Origin: Aestuariimicrobium ganziense
GTDB lineage: Bacteria > Actinomycetota > Actinomycetes > Propionibacteriales > Propionibacteriaceae
Direction of reading: 5' to 3'
Length of the DNA stretch: 64,000 bases
Assembly: GCF_015352975.1 (NCBI RefSeq)
Contig: NZ_JACYIZ010000005.1
Span: forward strand, 256,971 to 320,970
Shown here: piece by piece, positions 8,615-15,875 of the stretch
How positions within the stretch are numbered: the stretch's first letter is position 1
How the letters are laid out: every line of letters begins with the position of its first letter
The notes under the pieces: generated by a model
Databases searched by the model: none
Seen by the model: the letters and a program-made list of their open reading frames with translations, nothing else
Told to the model about the DNA's origin: nothing
Program-made: the position numbers and the translations under genes

Positions 8615-9904
8615 TCAGGGACCTTCGAGCAGCCAGCAGCCGATCGGTTCGCCGGCGTTGACGAACTCCACATCTTCGTCGATGACGGCCAGCGCGTTGC
8701 ACCGAGCGAGGCCGGCGAGTTGGTCGTCCGGGGTGTGAGGGATCAGCTCGACTCGATGCCGTCCGCCCTCGTCGTGGACGACCGCACGCTGGATCGAGGT
8801 GAGCCCGAGCGGCGAACGGACCACGGTCGAGGGGTAGGTGCGCACCTTGGCCTGCTCGACCTGATGGGCGCCGGCCAGCTTGCGCAGCATCGGCCAGACG
8901 AAGGCGTGGAAGCTGGCGTGTGCCGCGACCGGGTTGGTGGGCAGCACCACCAGGGGTACCCGGTCGTCGCCGACCAGGGCGAAGACCTGGCTTCGTCCCG
9001 GACGGATCGCCACCTCGGCGGTATCGCACTGGCCGAGGTCGGCGAGCACCCCGCGCAGCACGTGGTTGTCGGGGTCGAGGGCACCTCCAGTGGTGAGCAC
9101 GAGGTCAGCACGAATGAGCTGGTCGGTGATCGCCTCGCTCAGTTCGGCCGGGTCGGCGCTGTTCACGCTCACCCGCCAGACCTGGCAGCCGGCCTGCTTG
9201 GCAGCAGCCGCCACCAACACCCCGGTCGCGTCGTGCAGGTCGTCGTCGTCGCGCAGGTCTCGTCCTGGTTCGACCAGGTCGGCGCCCTGGCTCACCACGA
9301 CCACCCGGGGACGCGGCCTGGCCAGCACCTTGTCGATGCCCACCCCGGCGAGCAGGCCAACGCTCCGGTCGTTGAGCAGCTGGCCCGCGGTGGCCAGCGG
9401 GGCGTCGACGGTGACGTCGCTGCCGGTGGATCGCAGGTGGCTGCCGGCCTCGACGGGGGCGAAGACCCGCACGGTCTGTTCGCCCCGGTCGGTGGAGGCC
9501 AGCGGGACGACCGTGTCGGCCCCGTCGGGCACCCGGCCCTGCTCGTGGACGATCCCGGCCTGACCGGGTGAGACCTCGCCGTTGACCACCGTCAGCGATG
9601 CGGGCTCGTCAGCGCTGGCCTCGGCGATGTCGTCGGCGACCACCGCGTAACCGGCCATGTGCGAGATCGGGTGCCGTGGAAGTGCGAGGGGCGAGGTGAT
9701 GTCTTCGCACAGCGCCAGGCCCACGGCGTCGAGCAGGGCCATCCCGAAGGGCGGCAGCGGTTCGACCAGGCTGAGCAGGTAGTGGCGGTGGTCATCCATC
9801 GAACGCAGTCCGTCAGCGTTCGGCGCAGGGGGATCTGGCAAGGGGGGACGCTGCTCGACCACCTCGTCGACGACCACTCGCTTCTTGCGCTGGAACAGAG
9901 CCAT
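8615..9904 (-). CDS. glp: Gephyrin-like (MoeA-family) protein Glp
   Basis: A 429-residue protein of the MoeA/gephyrin molybdopterin-molybdotransferase family. An N-terminal basic tag (MALFQRKKR) precedes the MoeA body: the HPISHMAGYAV region (MoeA proteins usually carry an Asp in SxMDGYA, here Ala), PDGADTVVP, the MogA-like domain with VLTTGGALDPDNHVLR, and a C-terminal beta domain. The MoeA-catalytic Asp is replaced in MAGYAV, as expected for a paralogue devoted to cell division rather than cofactor synthesis. It is followed by the GlpR-like gene on the same strand (91-bp gap), so both are probably co-transcribed. Start at ATG 9904; the frame is open further upstream but antisense to the next gene. 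Confidence 0.8.
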   Translation of the reverse strand: MALFQRKKRVVVDEVVEQRPPLPDPPAPNADGLRSMDDHRHYLLSLVEPLPPFGMALLDAVGLALCEDITSPLALPRHPISHMAGYAVVADDIAEASADEPASLTVVNGEVSPGQAGIVHEQGRVPDGADTVVPLASTDRGEQTVRVFAPVEAGSHLRSTGSDVTVDAPLATAGQLLNDRSVGLLAGVGIDKVLARPRPRVVVVSQGADLVEPGRDLRDDDDLHDATGVLVAAAAKQAGCQVWRVSVNSADPAELSEAITDQLIRADLVLTTGGALDPDNHVLRGVLADLGQCDTAEVAIRPGRSQVFALVGDDRVPLVVLPTNPVAAHASFHAFVWPMLRKLAGAHQVEQAKVRTYPSTVVRSPLGLTSIQRAVVHDEGGRHRVELIPHTPDDQLAGLARCNALAVIDEDVEFVNAGEPIGCWLLEGP

Positions 9905-9910
9905 GCCGCC

Positions 9911-9916
9911 TACGAT
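9911..9916 (+). promoter_or_regulatory. -10 element, probably leaderless start
   Basis: TACGAT lies 6 bases before the ATG at 9923, so the transcript should begin at or next to the start codon. Confidence 0.55.
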
Positions 9917-9922
9917 AGGCGC

Positions 9923-10528
9923 ATGCCCCACGGCGACGACGCAGCACTGGCCGCCGCCAAGAAGGTTCTGCGCGATCAGGTTCGACGGGAGCGTTCCGCG
10001 CTCGACCCTGTGGCGAGGCGCGCTCGGGACGCGGCCCGCACCGGGTGGCTGCTCGAGTCGGCGGCCGGCTTCCGTGCCGTGGCTGCCTACGCGTCGATCG
10101 GGGACGAACCCGGCACGCTCGACCTGCTCGCCCGCTTGGCGGATCGAGGTCAACAGGTGCTGCTGCCGGTGCTGACGCCGCTGGCCGAAGGGGTGCCGCG
10201 CCGCGAGCCTGCCTGGGCGTGGATGGACCGCGTGGACGACCTGCGCCCGGGCCTGTGGGGCATCGGCGAACCCGCCGGCGACGCGCTGCCCGCCGAGGCC
10301 CTGGCCGGGGTCGACCTGGTGCTCAGCTCGGGCTTGGCCGCCGGCCGCGACGGCAGCAGGCTCGGGGCGGGCGGCGGCTGGTACGACCGGGCACTGCCCC
10401 ACCGTCGCCCCGGGGTGCCGGTGTGGACCCTTGCCGACCACCTGGCCGACACGGTGCCGCACGGCCCCCTCGACCAACGCGTCGATGCCGTGGCGACGGC
10501 GGACGGGCTGGTGCGGGTCGGGCTGTAG
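9923..10528 (+). CDS. 5-formyltetrahydrofolate cyclo-ligase
   Basis: A 201-residue enzyme that converts 5-formyl-THF to 5,10-methenyl-THF with ATP, in cytosolic folate recycling. Family signatures are the N-terminal basic helix (KVLRDQVRRERSAL), AAYASIGDEPGTLDLL, and the C-terminal nucleotide-binding motif GSRLGAGGGWYDRALP (near residues 148-163). Length is normal. It is divergent from glp with only 18 bp between start codons, and the TACGAT hexamer directly before the start suggests a leaderless mRNA. A 47-bp gap leads to the FmdB-like gene. Confidence 0.9.
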   Translation: MPHGDDAALAAAKKVLRDQVRRERSALDPVARRARDAARTGWLLESAAGFRAVAAYASIGDEPGTLDLLARLADRGQQVLLPVLTPLAEGVPRREPAWAWMDRVDDLRPGLWGIGEPAGDALPAEALAGVDLVLSSGLAAGRDGSRLGAGGGWYDRALPHRRPGVPVWTLADHLADTVPHGPLDQRVDAVATADGLVRVGL

Positions 10529-10575
10529 ACTCGTCCGCGGTCCGCGCGAGGCGGGCCTGACGAAGAAGGTCCGCG

Positions 10576-10908
10576 ATGCCCACCTACCAGTACCGCTGCG
10601 CCGACTGTGGCTCCCAGCTCGAGGTCGTCCAGAAGTTCACCGACCATGCGCTGACCGAGTGCCCGAGTTGCCAGGGCCGACTGCGCAAGGTGTACAACGC
10701 CGTCGGAGTCCACTTCAAGGGGTCCGGCTTCTACGCCACGGACTCGCGCAACGCACGCAGCGCCAGCTCGACCAGCGGCTCGTCGACCAGCAGTTCGTCG
10801 AACGGCAACTCCTCGAGCTCGACGTCGTCGGAGTCGTCGACCTCGTCGAGTTCCTCGGGTTCGTCGGACTCGTCCAGTTCGTCGGGCACCACGAGCACAT
10901 CCGACTGA
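10576..10908 (+). CDS. FmdB-family zinc-ribbon protein
   Basis: A 110-residue protein with an N-terminal FmdB-type zinc ribbon: MPTYQYRCADCG and ECPSCQG give the CxxC...CxxC metal-binding set (Cys8, Cys11, Cys29 and Cys32 by count). A GSGFYATDSR segment follows, typical of the family. From residue 56 on it is a low-complexity tail, almost pure Ser with Thr and Gly, as in many actinobacterial members. Biochemical function is unknown; a regulatory role is suggested by the name-giving Methylophilus protein only. A TAGACT hexamer at 10526-10531 may be its promoter. Confidence 0.87.
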   Translation: MPTYQYRCADCGSQLEVVQKFTDHALTECPSCQGRLRKVYNAVGVHFKGSGFYATDSRNARSASSTSGSSTSSSSNGNSSSSTSSESSTSSSSSGSSDSSSSSGTTSTSD

Positions 10909-10934
10909 CCCGGTCAAGACCCCAGCGGGTTGTG

Positions 10935-10958
10935 CACAGGTGGCGATGTCCACCTGTG
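10935..10958. repeat. Perfect 9-bp inverted repeat after the FmdB-like gene
   Basis: CACAGGTGG (10935-10943) and CCACCTGTG (10950-10958) with a 6-base loop form a hairpin 27 bases after the fmdB-like stop. No T-tract follows. It could end transcription or act as an operator for the SAF-domain gene. Confidence 0.45.
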
Positions 10959-11009
10959 GACCAGCGACATTCCTGACGCCAGACCCCGCTCGGCCCCCAC
11001 AGTGCCTGC

Positions 11010-11627
11010 GTGAGGAACCTGTTCAGTTCACTGGGCACTGCCGTGCGGTGGCACCGGCGAGGGCTCGCAGCACTGGCCGCCGCCGTGGCCGTGCTCGCCA
11101 CCATCTCGGCGCTGCGCCCCGCCTCACCGCCGACGGTCGAGGTCGTGGTCGCTGCCGGGGTCATTCCTGCAGGGACGAAGCTCACCCCCGACCACCTGCG
11201 CCTGGTCGCCCTTCCGGTCAAGGCCGTGCCCGACGGCGCCCTGACTGACCTGTCGGCGGCGCTGGGGGCCACCGCGATCGCCCCACTGCCCCGCGGCCAA
11301 GTGCTCACCCCGCAGTCGCTGGTCGAGGCCGGTCGCGCCCTGCCCAAGGGCCAGGTGCTGGTGCCTCTGCGGCTGGGCGACACGTCGGTGGCGACCCTGC
11401 TGCGGGTCGGTGACCAGGTCTCGGTCGTGAGCACCGACGCGCAGGGACGACCGGTCGTCCTCGCCCCGCGGGTGCGGGTGGCGGCCCTGCCGCAACCCGC
11501 ACAGGGCGGTCCGTTGGCCGGCGGTGACGACGGACGAGGGCTCGTCCTGGTGCAGACCGACACCGAGACCGGGGCCCGTCTGGTGTCGGCTGCCGCGGTG
11601 GGTCAGGTGGGGTTGATGTGGGTCTGA
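11010..11627 (+). CDS. SAF-domain protein (CpaB/RcpC-like)
   Basis: A 205-residue protein with one N-terminal membrane anchor (RGLAALAAAVAVLATISAL, about residues 15-34). It is followed by a SAF domain: VEVVVAAGVIPAGTKLTPDHLRLVALP, then ALPRGQVLTPQSL. This is the layout of CpaB/RcpC Flp-pilus assembly proteins and of the shorter actinobacterial SAF proteins. No other pilus genes are nearby, so a pilus role is not supported by context. It starts with GTG; the start is set by the basic segment before the anchor. Confidence 0.75.
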   Translation: MRNLFSSLGTAVRWHRRGLAALAAAVAVLATISALRPASPPTVEVVVAAGVIPAGTKLTPDHLRLVALPVKAVPDGALTDLSAALGATAIAPLPRGQVLTPQSLVEAGRALPKGQVLVPLRLGDTSVATLLRVGDQVSVVSTDAQGRPVVLAPRVRVAALPQPAQGGPLAGGDDGRGLVLVQTDTETGARLVSAAAVGQVGLMWV

Positions 11628-11651
11628 CGACACTCGTTGCGCGCTGGCATT

Positions 11652-11680
11652 TTGGTCGAACGCACCCTTGCGGGTACGGT
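11652..11680 (+). promoter_or_regulatory. Promoter of mscL
   Basis: TTGGTC (11652-11657) and TACGGT (11675-11680) are separated by 17 bases, giving a sigma-70-type promoter and a leader of about 65 nt before mscL. The start codon has the ribosome-binding sequence AAGGGAGAAAG. Confidence 0.55.
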
Positions 11681-11750
11681 GTTGCGTCGGAGTGCGTGGT
11701 TGGGCTCACAGTGGGCCCCCCGCTTCACACAATCAAGGGAGAAAGAAACC

Positions 11751-12116
11751 ATGAAGGGTTTCAAGGAGTTCGTGCTGCGCGGCAACCTCATCGAGCTTGC
11801 GGTCGCCTTCATCATCGGCGGCGCCTTCGCGACGGTCGTCACCGCCTTCACCAAGATCATCATCGAGGCGCTGGCCAAGGCCGGCGGCGCCCCCAACTTC
11901 GACGACTGGACCCCCGGCGGCATGGTGTCGGTCGGCCCGTTCCTGACCGCGCTGGTCGCCTTCCTGATCATGGCGTTCATCGTCTACTTCTTCATCGTCA
12001 AGCCCTACGAGGCCGCCAAGGCGCGCTTCATCAAGGAGCCCGAGGTCGTCGAGGAGGCCAGCCCCGAGGCTGTGCTGCTCACCGAGATCCGCGACCTGCT
12101 GAGCACCCGCGCCTGA
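11751..12116 (+). CDS. mscL: Large-conductance mechanosensitive channel MscL
   Basis: A 121-residue MscL, the pentameric inner-membrane safety valve opened by osmotic downshock. The N-terminal MKGFKEFVLRGNLIELAVAFIIGGAF carries the amphipathic S1 helix and TM1 with the conserved gate region. A second helix (FLTALVAFLIMAFIVYFFIVKP) follows, and then a charged C-terminal bundle ending in LLTEIRDLLSTRA. Start ATG 11751 is preceded by a purine-rich ribosome-binding site; in-frame upstream codons are not MscL-like. Single gene with its own promoter and a strong downstream hairpin. Confidence 0.96.
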   Translation: MKGFKEFVLRGNLIELAVAFIIGGAFATVVTAFTKIIIEALAKAGGAPNFDDWTPGGMVSVGPFLTALVAFLIMAFIVYFFIVKPYEAAKARFIKEPEVVEEASPEAVLLTEIRDLLSTRA

Positions 12117-12139
12117 GGGCCACGCCACACGCATCACGT

Positions 12140-12172
12140 CACGAGGCCCCGACCACAGGTCGGGGCCTCGTG
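12140..12172. terminator. Strong hairpin after mscL
   Basis: A perfect 15-bp stem, CACGAGGCCCCGACC (12140-12154) with its complement at 12158-12172, and a 3-base loop. It lies 24 bases after mscL and 28 bases beyond the end of the convergent gene at 12200. No T-run follows, so efficiency is unknown. It probably serves both strands. Confidence 0.75.
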
Positions 12173-12199
12173 CCATTCGCTGCGATGGGCCGTGCCAGT

Positions 12200-12574
12200 T
12201 CAGCCGTGGTGGGGCGGCACTTCGTCCAGCAGCCGACGCTCGGCCGGTCCGAGGACGACCGGGCCCTCCCGTCGGGTCGCCTGAAGCCCGTCGACGCCGC
12301 AGGCCGCCCTGACGCCAGCGAGCAGGGCATGGAACTGGGCAGCCCCCAGTCCCCCACGACAGTCCGCGGGCACCGGGTGCGGCCACGGCAGTTCGGCCTG
12401 CTGCAGCACCTGGCGGTGCTCGCGCAGCCTCACAGCATCCCAGCCGACCCGCTTCAGCCAGTCGGCCACCAGGTCAGCGGCCAAGGGCTGGTCGTCGCCA
12501 GCCGCCAGCCACTCACCGGTCAGGGCGTGGCCGATCGCCGGCCACGGCCCCGACGGCGTCGGGGCTTGCGTCAC
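12200..12574 (-). CDS. Conserved-position hypothetical protein coupled to UGPase gene
   Basis: A 124-residue protein I do not recognise. It is Trp- and Pro-rich at the N-terminus (PSGPWPAIGHALTGEWLAAGDDQPL), mostly helical in appearance, and has no signal peptide or membrane segment. Its GTG start overlaps the TGA stop of the UDP-glucose pyrophosphorylase gene (GTGA at 12571-12574), which implies translational coupling and supports it as a real gene. It may act with nucleotide-sugar synthesis, but this is guilt by position only. Confidence 0.6.
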   Translation of the reverse strand: MTQAPTPSGPWPAIGHALTGEWLAAGDDQPLAADLVADWLKRVGWDAVRLREHRQVLQQAELPWPHPVPADCRGGLGAAQFHALLAGVRAACGVDGLQATRREGPVVLGPAERRLLDEVPPHHG

Positions 12575-13953
12575 TGACCACTCGACAGCACGGTGTCGTC
12601 AGCGATCGTGGTCGGCTCGTCAGCGTTGACCACGACGTCACCAACCACCACCACACCCGCGCCGAAGGTCACGTCGCCGTTCACCTGCAACGAGGTGGCC
12701 TGCCGCAGCGAGGGTGCCTCGGGGATCCTGGCCTCGAAGTCGTCGACCAACTTGTAGTGGCTGAGGTCGAGTTCGATGGTCGGAGTGGCTTCTCCCTGGG
12801 CCACCAGTTGGCTCATCTCGTCCAACTCGTAGCAGTCGGAGCGCACCAGCAGCAGTTCGTTGGTGGTCTTGACCGGCAGGAAGCGCGAGCGAGGCACGCA
12901 GATCGCCGTGGCCCCCTGGAACACCTCGATGGCCGCGCCCATGGCGCACTCGATCTGGATGACCTTCGGCGAGGTCTTGTCGGCGGGGTCGACGGTCTTC
13001 TCGTTGCGGATCAGCGGCAGCCCGAGCACCGAGTCGCGCTCAGCCAGGGTCTCGCGCAGCGCCACCAGGTCGAACCACAGGTTGTTGGCGTGGAAGAACG
13101 GGTGGCGGAACTCGTCGGTGAAGTAGTCCATCTCCTCCGGCGCGGTCTGCGCGGTGTCGCGCAGGATCAGCTGGCCGTCGCTGCGGCGCACGGCGAGGTG
13201 GCCGCCCTTGCGGTCGTTGGCAGTGCGGCGGCAGACCTCGGCGGCGTAGGGGGCGCCGGAGTTGGCGAACCAGCCGGCGATCTGGGCATTGGGGCCAGCA
13301 CCGAGGTTGTCGCCGTTGCAGACCGAGGCGTAGCGGTAGCCGAGTTCGACCAGGCGGTCGAGCAGGCCTGAGGCCTCGAGCGCGGTGTAGATGTCGCCAT
13401 GGCCGGGCGGGCACCACTCCAGGGTGGGGTCGGCCGGCCACTCGACCGGCTCGAGGGTGTCGGCGAGCAGCTTGGGTTCCTGGTTCTGCAGGAAGTCCAG
13501 CGGCAGGTCGTCCACGGCCAGGTGGGGGTACTTGGCGAGCACTTCGAGGGAGTCCTCGCGGGTGCGGAAGGAGTTCATGAACAGCAGCGGCAGCTTGACC
13601 CCGTACTTCTCGCGCGCGGCCAGCACCTGCAGCACGTTCAGGTCGAGGAAGCTCTTGCCGTCGCGAACCGGCAGCAGCGACTTGGCCCGGTCCAGCCCCA
13701 TCGAGGTGCCCAGTCCACCGTTGAGGCGGATGATCACGGTCTTCGAGAGCGCCTCACGCGCCTGCTCGTCGCTGACCTGCACGTCCTCGAGCATCGGCGG
13801 GTCGGTCATCGGGGCGATGTCGGCCTCACGAATCAGGCCGGTGGCCCCGGACTCGAGCTGGCGGTAGTAGTGGGTGAAAACCTCGATCGCGGCCGGGTGA
13901 ACCCCGGCTACACGCATCTTGTCCTGGGCTGCTGCCAAACCGTGGTCGCTCAT
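12571..13953 (-). CDS. UTP--glucose-1-phosphate uridylyltransferase, eukaryotic (UDPGP) type
   Basis: A 460-residue enzyme making UDP-glucose from UTP and glucose-1-phosphate. It is of the UDPGP family found in eukaryotes and many actinobacteria, not the short bacterial GalU. Signatures: the uridine-binding loop VIRLNGGLGTSMGLDRAKSL (about residues 69-88), WCPPGHGDIYTAL, RYASVCNGDNLGA, and a C-terminal left-handed beta-helix with VNGDVTFGAGVVVVGDVVVNAD. I start at ATG 13953 because TAGGGT sits 7 bases upstream; the longer frame adds unrelated residues. It heads an operon with the coupled 124-residue gene. Confidence 0.92.
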   Translation of the reverse strand: MSDHGLAAAQDKMRVAGVHPAAIEVFTHYYRQLESGATGLIREADIAPMTDPPMLEDVQVSDEQAREALSKTVIIRLNGGLGTSMGLDRAKSLLPVRDGKSFLDLNVLQVLAAREKYGVKLPLLFMNSFRTREDSLEVLAKYPHLAVDDLPLDFLQNQEPKLLADTLEPVEWPADPTLEWCPPGHGDIYTALEASGLLDRLVELGYRYASVCNGDNLGAGPNAQIAGWFANSGAPYAAEVCRRTANDRKGGHLAVRRSDGQLILRDTAQTAPEEMDYFTDEFRHPFFHANNLWFDLVALRETLAERDSVLGLPLIRNEKTVDPADKTSPKVIQIECAMGAAIEVFQGATAICVPRSRFLPVKTTNELLLVRSDCYELDEMSQLVAQGEATPTIELDLSHYKLVDDFEARIPEAPSLRQATSLQVNGDVTFGAGVVVVGDVVVNADEPTTIADDTVLSSGQ

Positions 13954-13960
13954 GATGACC

Positions 13961-13966
13961 ACCCTA
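13961..13966 (-). promoter_or_regulatory. -10 element of the UGPase gene, leaderless type
   Basis: On the minus strand TAGGGT is followed by 7 bases and then the ATG at 13953. Confidence 0.55.
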
Positions 13967-14050
13967 TGACCTGGCGCCGAGGCGTGCTGCACGAGAGGGA
14001 GCGCACCTGCACCACGGGTCGAAGCCGTCTACCCACCCCCAGGAGACATC

Positions 14051-14076
14051 GCGGTGCAAGTGCGCTCTTGCACCGC
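14051..14076. repeat. 10-bp perfect inverted repeat upstream of tRNA-Arg
   Basis: GCGGTGCAAG (14051-14060) and CTTGCACCGC (14067-14076) flank a 6-base loop in the 248-bp region between the UGPase promoter and tRNA-Arg. A shorter CCCC/GGGG hairpin lies just after it (about 14095-14106). Role unknown: upstream control element or relic of an earlier gene end. Nothing else coding is seen in this intergenic region. Confidence 0.5.
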
Positions 14077-14160
14077 AGTGTAGGGCCAAGATCCCCCCTT
14101 TGGGGTGGTGATTTCCCGGCGTGGACACTGTTTGCATCTCAGTTTGTGAACGAGGGCTAC

Positions 14161-14189
14161 TTTGCCCGTCGGTCGCGCACCTCCTACGC
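14161..14189 (+). promoter_or_regulatory. Promoter of tRNA-Arg
   Basis: TTTGCC (14161-14166) and TACGCT (14184-14189), spacer 17 bases, with the mature tRNA starting 13 bases after the -10 element. Confidence 0.55.
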
Positions 14190-14201
14190 TGGTCGAGCGC
14201 G

Positions 14202-14274
14202 GGCCCCGTAGCTCAGGGGATAGAGCAGTGGTTTCCTAAACCATGTGTCGGAGGTTCGAATCCTCCCGGGGCCG
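14202..14274 (+). tRNA. tRNA-Arg (anticodon CCT)
   Basis: A 73-nt cloverleaf. Acceptor stem GGCCCCG pairs with CGGGGCC. The D arm is GCTC...GAGC. The anticodon stem GTGGT/ACCAT has one G-T pair and encloses loop TTCCTAA with anticodon CCT at 14235-14237. The T arm is GGAGG-TTCGAAT-CCTCC and the discriminator is G at 14274. No CCA is encoded. It reads AGG codons, which are rare in such a GC-rich genome. Confidence 0.95.
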
Positions 14275-14319
14275 CCCATCGGTCCGCCACGAGCGTGTCC
14301 CACTAGACTCCAGCGCACC

Positions 14320-14763
14320 ATGCAAGCACTCGGTCACCGGCCCATCGTCCATCTCGTGGTCGGACTGCCCGGTGCCGGCAAGACCACGCTCGCCAAGCAG
14401 TTGGAGGCCGAAGGGCCGGCGCTGCGGCTCACCCCCGACGAATGGCAGATCCTGCTCTACGGCGACGCCAACCCCGAGCACCTGCGTGACCTGGTCGAGG
14501 GCAAGCTGATCGAGATCGGCATGCGGGCCGCTGAACTGGGCAGCAACGTCGTGCTCGACTTCGGGTTCTGGGGGGTGGACGAGCGCTCGTCCCTGCGCTG
14601 GATCGCCGAACAGGTGGGTGTGAGGCTTCAGCCGTTCTGCTGGGCGGCCTGGTGCTCGGCCGCCTGCTTCTTGAGCTCGTCAAGGTCGATGTCCTTGACC
14701 TGGCCGATCAGCTGGTCGAGCTGCTTGCCGTTGAGCATGCCGGGCTGGCTGAAGACCAAGTAG
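14320..14763 (+). pseudogene. P-loop AAA-type kinase, 3' truncated
   Basis: The first ~100 codons are a P-loop kinase of the small AAA_33/zeta-like kind. VVGLPGAGKTTLAKQLEAEG is the Walker A region, followed by LTPDEWQILLYGD and VVLDFGFWGVDERSSLRWIAEQ. After about 14620 the frame continues only as the antisense of the thioredoxin gene, so the C-terminal third (the lid and the base-binding part) is missing. The remaining frame gives 147 residues with a meaningless tail. TAGACT at 14304-14309 may be its promoter. The kinase's substrate is unknown; some relatives phosphorylate antibiotics. It is probably a deletion relic, possibly still transcribed. Confidence 0.72.
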
Positions 14764-15005
14764 CCGGCGCGGAAGGCCATGATCGTCGGGATCGACATGA
14801 TCTGCAGGGCCGACGCGATGCCACGCTCGGCCTCGGTGTCGAGCTTGGCGAAGACCACGCCCTCGTGGCGCTCGGAGGCGTCCTCGTAGATCGGGGCGAA
14901 GCGCTGGCAGGGGCCGCACCAGTCGGCCCAGAAGTCGATCAGCACCACGTCGTTGTCGTCGATGGTGCTGGAGAAGTTGCTCTCGGTGAGCTCGATGGTG
15001 GCCAT
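14628..15005 (-). CDS. trxA: Thioredoxin
   Basis: A 125-residue thioredoxin with the active-site WCGPC at residues 29-33 inside FWADWCGPCQRFAPIY. The cis-Pro segment is MSIPTIMAFRAG. It is cytoplasmic, reducing protein disulfides with electrons from thioredoxin reductase (not in this window). Compared with the ~105-residue norm it has a C-terminal helical extension, DLDELKKQAAEHQAAQQNG. Its 3' end overlaps the truncated kinase on the other strand by 136 bp, evidence for a rearrangement on the kinase side, since the thioredoxin is intact. Confidence 0.93.
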   Translation of the reverse strand: MATIELTESNFSSTIDDNDVVLIDFWADWCGPCQRFAPIYEDASERHEGVVFAKLDTEAERGIASALQIMSIPTIMAFRAGYLVFSQPGMLNGKQLDQLIGQVKDIDLDELKKQAAEHQAAQQNG

Positions 15006-15085
15006 GGTGGGTCCTGACGTCTTGTAGGGGCCGGGCGCGCCGGCCGGTCAATTGGGTCAACAGCGCCGGCGCCGCAGTTGTTCCC

Positions 15086-15853
15086 TCACTTGATCGCGAC
15101 GAGGCGCCGCATCGGGATCGGCACCTCGACCTGACCGCGACGCTCGGCCTCGTCGGCCAGCCACTTGGCGGCGGCCTTGACCCGCAAGGGCCCAACCGTC
15201 GGCAGGTACAGGCCACGGATCAACAGCTCGGCGTCCTCGGCCGTGGTCACGGTGAACCGGTAACGCTCACGGGCGTCCTCGACCTTGCGCAGCCCGTGTT
15301 CGGTGAGCAGTGTCTCGATCGACACCTCCAGGTGCGCGGGGAACCTGGGTGGGGTGCGCAGGATCGCGGCCAGCCGCCCGCCGATCATCATGTCCGTGCG
15401 GTTGATCGGTCGCCAGGTCGGCACGGTCGCGGCGAACAGACCGCCGGGGCGCAGCACTCGGGTCACCTCGGCGAGCATGTCGCCGGTGCGGTGGACGACC
15501 GCCAGCCCCATCGACGAGACGACCGCATCGGCGGACTCGTCGCGCAGCGGCAGCTGGCGCGCATCGGCCAGGACGAACGGGCTGGTGCTGCGGGCACGCG
15601 CCTCGCGCAGTTCCGGTTCTGAGATGTCGATCCCGACCACCGCGCGACCGGGTGAGACCAGCTTGCGGGTCATCGCCCCCGACCCGCAGGCCAGGTCGAC
15701 CACGGTGGTCGCCGAGGACGAGACCGCCCTGGCCAGCCACTGGTAGGGCGTGTGGTTGCCGGCGATCGCCCTCGACAGTACGTCTTCGGTGATACCGGTG
15801 CGCATGGCGTGGAAGTCGGCGAGGTAGTCCGCCCAACTCGCGTGCGTCGGCAT
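15086..15853 (-). CDS. Class I SAM-dependent methyltransferase
   Basis: A 255-residue protein with a Methyltransf_11-type fold. The SAM-binding motif I is VVDLACGSGAMTRKLV, motif II is VVGIDISEPEL, then VLADARQLPLRDESADAVVSSMGL and VTRVLRPGGLFAATVP. The substrate is unknown; UbiE/small-molecule methylases share these motifs. Start ATG 15853 is supported by TAGGGT 7 bases upstream. The C-terminal 80 residues are less conserved and probably bind substrate. Confidence 0.85.
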   Translation of the reverse strand: MPTHASWADYLADFHAMRTGITEDVLSRAIAGNHTPYQWLARAVSSSATTVVDLACGSGAMTRKLVSPGRAVVGIDISEPELREARARSTSPFVLADARQLPLRDESADAVVSSMGLAVVHRTGDMLAEVTRVLRPGGLFAATVPTWRPINRTDMMIGGRLAAILRTPPRFPAHLEVSIETLLTEHGLRKVEDARERYRFTVTTAEDAELLIRGLYLPTVGPLRVKAAAKWLADEAERRGQVEVPIPMRRLVAIK

Positions 15854-15860
15854 GCCCACC

Positions 15861-15866
15861 ACCCTA
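15861..15866 (-). promoter_or_regulatory. -10 element of the methyltransferase gene, leaderless type
   Basis: TAGGGT on the minus strand, 7 bases before ATG 15853. Confidence 0.55.
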
Positions 15867-15875
15867 CGCCGAGGC

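Noticed and set aside
10740-10905. Ser-repeat tail of the FmdB-like protein as a sequencing artefact
   Set aside because: The frame is open with varied codons, and Ser-rich tails are common in actinobacterial FmdB proteins.
14401-14620. Zeta-toxin/antitoxin pair
   Set aside because: The kinase is truncated and has no small antitoxin partner; its motifs fit general AAA_33 kinases equally well.
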